16,275 nt of DNA from Kaiparowitsia sp041742695 (lineage in GTDB: Bacteria; Cyanobacteriota; Cyanobacteriia; Elainellales; Elainellaceae). Below, piece after piece: positions 13,674-16,275 of this stretch (its first letter is position 1; each line of letters opens with the position of its first letter). Position numbers and translations under genes: made by a program. The notes beneath the pieces are model-generated. The model made no database searches. It was not told the DNA's origin and saw only the letters and a list, made by a program, of their open reading frames with translations. The stretch spans positions 1 to 16,275 of the forward strand of contig JBGTOF010000187.1 of the NCBI GenBank assembly GCA_041742695.1. The letters are read 5' to 3'.

Positions 13674-16275
13674 CTACTTTGCATCCATCCAATTGGTGCC
13701 TGCATTCATTTCTACCCTGAGCGGTACGCTTAAATTGACGGCAGATTCCATCGCCTCGCGAATCTGCGGTTTCAGGTCATCCCACTCGGCAGGATCAATT
13801 TCAAATACGAGTTCATCATGCACCTGCAACAGCAGGTTGGCGTTGCGTCCCTTGAGTAGCTCGTGCAGTTGAATCATCGCAAGCTTGATAATGTCAGCGC
13901 TTGAGCCTTGGATGGGGGCATTGGCCGAGGCCCGCAGCGACTGAGCATCATATTGATCGCGATAGCGCAGCTTGTCTAAATCGATGCTGTCGGGGTTGCT
14001 GCCCCGCAGCGCTTTGAGTCCTTCGCTGTTGAAATTAAAGTAGCGCCGCCGTCCTAGAATTGTCTCGACATAGCCGTGGGCGATCGCCGCCCGCTGCATC
14101 TGTTGCAGATAACCAAACACGTTGGAATAACGCTCATAAAAACGGTCAATAAACATCTTGGCCTTGGCATTGCTAAAGCCCGACTCGCGGGCAAAGCGCT
14201 GAGCCCCCATGCCATAGATCACGCCGAAGTTAATAGTTTTTGCCAGTCGCCGTTCATCGGCAGTGATGCTGTCTTTTTCAAACAATAGCCGGGCCGTTAG
14301 CGCGTGGACATCCTCGTTGTTCTGATAGGTGTCGATCAGAATGGGTTCTTGACTGAGGTGCGCCAAAATCCGCAGCTCAATCTGCGAATAGTCTGCCGCT
14401 ATCATCAGCCAGCCCTCTTTAGGGATGAAGGCTTGGCGAATCTGACGGCTAAATTCTGTGCGAATGGGAATGTTTTGGAGGTTAGGACTGGAGGACGATA
14501 GCCGCCCCGTCGCGGTAATGGTCTGATTAAAGTCGGTGTGAACCCGGTGGGTGTCAGGGCGCACCAGTTGGGGCAAGGCATCCACATAGGTCGATTTGAG
14601 CTTCGACAGCTCGCGATAGTCTTTGATGCAGTCGATCACGGGGTGGTCGCCCTCCAGCTTTTCTAGCGTGGCGGCATCGGTAGAATAGCCCGTGGCACGC
14701 TTCTTAGACTTGCGTTTGTCTAGTCCTAACGTGTCAAACAGCAGCTCACTCAGTTGCTTGGGCGAGCCTAGGTTGAAGGTGGTGCCCGCTACGTCGTAAG
14801 CTTTGGCCTCAATGCGTTGCAGGTCTGTTTCTAGGGATTGGGAGAACGTGCCGAGATACTCTACATTAATGCGAATGCCGGTGTATTCCATCTGCGCCAG
14901 CACGGGCTCTAGCGGTTGCTCTACGGCAGTGAGCAGGTCGTAGAGTTGGGGAATGAGGGCTAGTTCTGCCCGCATCAGCGGCACAAGGCCGTAAACGGTG
15001 TAGGCGTCGGTACCGCAGTAAAGGGCAGCTTGGGCGATCGCCACACTGGCAAAGGTGTCTCCCTTTTTCACGAGGTCGCTATAGGTTTGGGCTTCAATCC
15101 CCAAGTAGCGCATGCCCAAATCGCTGAGATTATGAGTCTTTTCAGGATTCAGCACGTAGCTAGCCAGCATCGTGTCCATCACCACGCCCGTCAGCTCAAT
15201 GCCCTGGCAGCGCAGCACCAGACGATCAAACTTCGCATTTTGCAACGCTTTGGGGTAGCGCGCATCTTCTAAAATCGGGCGCAGTGCATCAAGCACGGTC
15301 TCGCGCGGCAGGTTGGTGCCTTGGGCATGACCGATGGGAATGTAGGCTGTCTCGGTTTCTCCAGTGCCCCAGCAGCAGCCGATTCCCACCAGGGAGGCAT
15401 CGCGCGGCTCTAACGAAGTGGTTTCGGTATCCCACCCGACGGGGGTTTCGGGATTGGTGCAGGTGGTTAAGGTGTCCACCAAGGCATGCAGCTTGTCCTC
15501 GCTATCAATGATTTGCGGGGTTAGCGTTAGGGTTTGCCGAGGCGGGGCGGCGTCGGTTTCTTCGGCAGAGAAGAACCAGAGATCGCCGTCTTCGACGGGC
15601 ATGGGGGCGGGGGCAGGGGCAGGGGCTGCAGTTGTGGACAGAGCCGCGACGCCGCTAAAGCGATCGCGCAATTTGGGCAACTGCCGCAAAAACTGCTGCA
15701 GCTCCAGCGTTTCAAACCACTGGCGCACCGGTTCATCGTCAAAGCCGGTGAGCTTGCAGTCCTCAAGATTGGCATTGACGGGCACATTGAGGTGAATCTG
15801 CGCCAGGTATTGCGATCGCAGGGCGTCTTCTTGACCGTTCTCGAGCTTGGTGCGCACTGCCTTTTTGGCAATATCGTCTAAATGCGCATAGATCTGATCC
15901 AGGCTAGAGAACTGGGTTAGCAGGTCTATCGCAGTTTTTTCGCCAATGCCTTTGACACCGGGGATGTTGTCAGAACTGTCGCCGCACAGCGCCTTAAAGT
16001 CCACCACCTGCGCGGGCTCAACGCCCATTTTTTCCTTGACTTCTGCAGGTCCATACTCCTTGAGCGACGAGGTGCGGCGGAAGGGGTTGGTGCTGAGGTA
16101 GAGAACGCTGACGCCAGTCTCACCCTCTATAGGAGCATCGACCAGCTGAAACATGTCGCGATCGCCCGTCAGAATCTTGACCCGATAGCCCTCGGCGCTG
16201 GCCTTGCGCGCTAGGGTGCCAATCACATCATCGGCTTCGTATCCGGGCACGGTATAGATCGGCAGGTTCAGCGCC
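13674..16275 (-). CDS. polA: DNA polymerase I (5' end outside window)
   Basis: Repair and Okazaki-fragment polymerase. About 866 residues are visible; the N-terminal part of the 5' nuclease lies beyond the window. Numbering starts at the Val codon at 16250. The 5'-3' nuclease retains PGYEADDVIG, LTGDRDMFQLV and CGDSSDNIPGVKGIGEKTA. An Ala-Pro hinge (about 209-217) follows. The 3'-5' exonuclease is intact: WDTETTSL (Asp274, Glu276), NAKFD (338-342) and YCGTDA (411-416, Asp415). Polymerase motif A is DYSQIELR (Asp620, at 14393), motif B includes KTINFGVIYG (Phe675), and motif C is VHDELVFE (Asp812, at 13815-13817). All catalytic residues are present, so it should both polymerise and proofread. 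Phe at the helix-O position is the E. coli-like state, which disfavours dideoxynucleotides. Confidence 0.98.
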   Translation of the reverse strand, partial: ALNLPIYTVPGYEADDVIGTLARKASAEGYRVKILTGDRDMFQLVDAPIEGETGVSVLYLSTNPFRRTSSLKEYGPAEVKEKMGVEPAQVVDFKALCGDSSDNIPGVKGIGEKTAIDLLTQFSSLDQIYAHLDDIAKKAVRTKLENGQEDALRSQYLAQIHLNVPVNANLEDCKLTGFDDEPVRQWFETLELQQFLRQLPKLRDRFSGVAALSTTAAPAPAPAPMPVEDGDLWFFSAEETDAAPPRQTLTLTPQIIDSEDKLHALVDTLTTCTNPETPVGWDTETTSLEPRDASLVGIGCCWGTGETETAYIPIGHAQGTNLPRETVLDALRPILEDARYPKALQNAKFDRLVLRCQGIELTGVVMDTMLASYVLNPEKTHNLSDLGMRYLGIEAQTYSDLVKKGDTFASVAIAQAALYCGTDAYTVYGLVPLMRAELALIPQLYDLLTAVEQPLEPVLAQMEYTGIRINVEYLGTFSQSLETDLQRIEAKAYDVAGTTFNLGSPKQLSELLFDTLGLDKRKSKKRATGYSTDAATLEKLEGDHPVIDCIKDYRELSKLKSTYVDALPQLVRPDTHRVHTDFNQTITATGRLSSSSPNLQNIPIRTEFSRQIRQAFIPKEGWLMIAADYSQIELRILAHLSQEPILIDTYQNNEDVHALTARLLFEKDSITADERRLAKTINFGVIYGMGAQRFARESGFSNAKAKMFIDRFYERYSNVFGYLQQMQRAAIAHGYVETILGRRRYFNFNSEGLKALRGSNPDSIDLDKLRYRDQYDAQSLRASANAPIQGSSADIIKLAMIQLHELLKGRNANLLLQVHDELVFEIDPAEWDDLKPQIREAMESAVNLSVPLRVEMNAGTNWMDAK

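Larger units (their letters stand above)
960..16165. repeat. Dispersed HIP1 octamers (GCGATCGC)
   Basis: By eye, copies start at 960, 1989, 2169, 2429, 3090, 3131, 3210, 4485, 4993, 6306, 7039, 7555, 8199, 9080, 9270, 9879, 10093, 11022, 11592, 11822, 13525, 13613, 14080, 15034, 15660, 15812 and 16158. This is about one per 600 bases, far above the chance rate of roughly one per 65 kb. They lie in both coding and spacer DNA. High HIP1 density is a known mark of many cyanobacterial genomes. Confidence 0.95.

Overview
The window is a piece of a cyanobacterial chromosome. The palindrome GCGATCGC (HIP1) occurs at least 27 times. A geranylgeranyl diphosphate synthase sits next to FolD, the sigma factor is of the cyanobacterial SigF type, and one gene ends in a high-light-inducible (Hlip) chlorophyll-binding helix. 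Moderately high GC and long spacers would fit a filamentous or Leptolyngbya-like lineage, but the genus cannot be fixed from this sequence alone.

Layout: (1) 1-1531, minus strand: 5' part of crtE preceded by folD. (2) 1921-5335, plus strand: an anchored OB-fold-like hypothetical protein, a chromosomal relative of the phage T4 Dda helicase, and succinate dehydrogenase iron-sulfur subunit SdhB carrying an Hlip tail. (3) A strong hairpin at 5427-5473 separates sdhB from the convergent sigF gene (5488-6249). (4) About 1.2 kb with no confident gene follows (6250-7491). (5) 7492-10517, plus strand: a TonB-like protein, a YdcF/DUF218 protein and a membrane-bound rhodanese. (6) A spacer with three hairpins separates these from a minus-strand block: a PRC-barrel protein with internal repeats, a 97-bp MITE-like element, a 67-aa single-span membrane protein with a very strong ribosome-binding site, and most of polA, whose 5' end lies outside the window.

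The genes do not form one pathway. Most are housekeeping: isoprenoid precursors for carotenoids and chlorophyll, one-carbon metabolism, DNA replication and repair, electron transport into plastoquinone, and transcription. No phage, conjugative or defence island is visible.

The most unusual object is the SdhB-Hlip fusion. A respiratory iron-sulfur subunit is joined through a roughly 60-residue Ser/Pro-rich linker to a near-canonical chlorophyll-binding transmembrane helix. The same protein carries an extra cysteine at the position expected to turn the usual [3Fe-4S] centre into a [4Fe-4S] one. Next in interest are the Dda-like helicase, the repeat architecture of the PRC-barrel protein, and the small element with terminal inverted repeats and flanking direct repeats.
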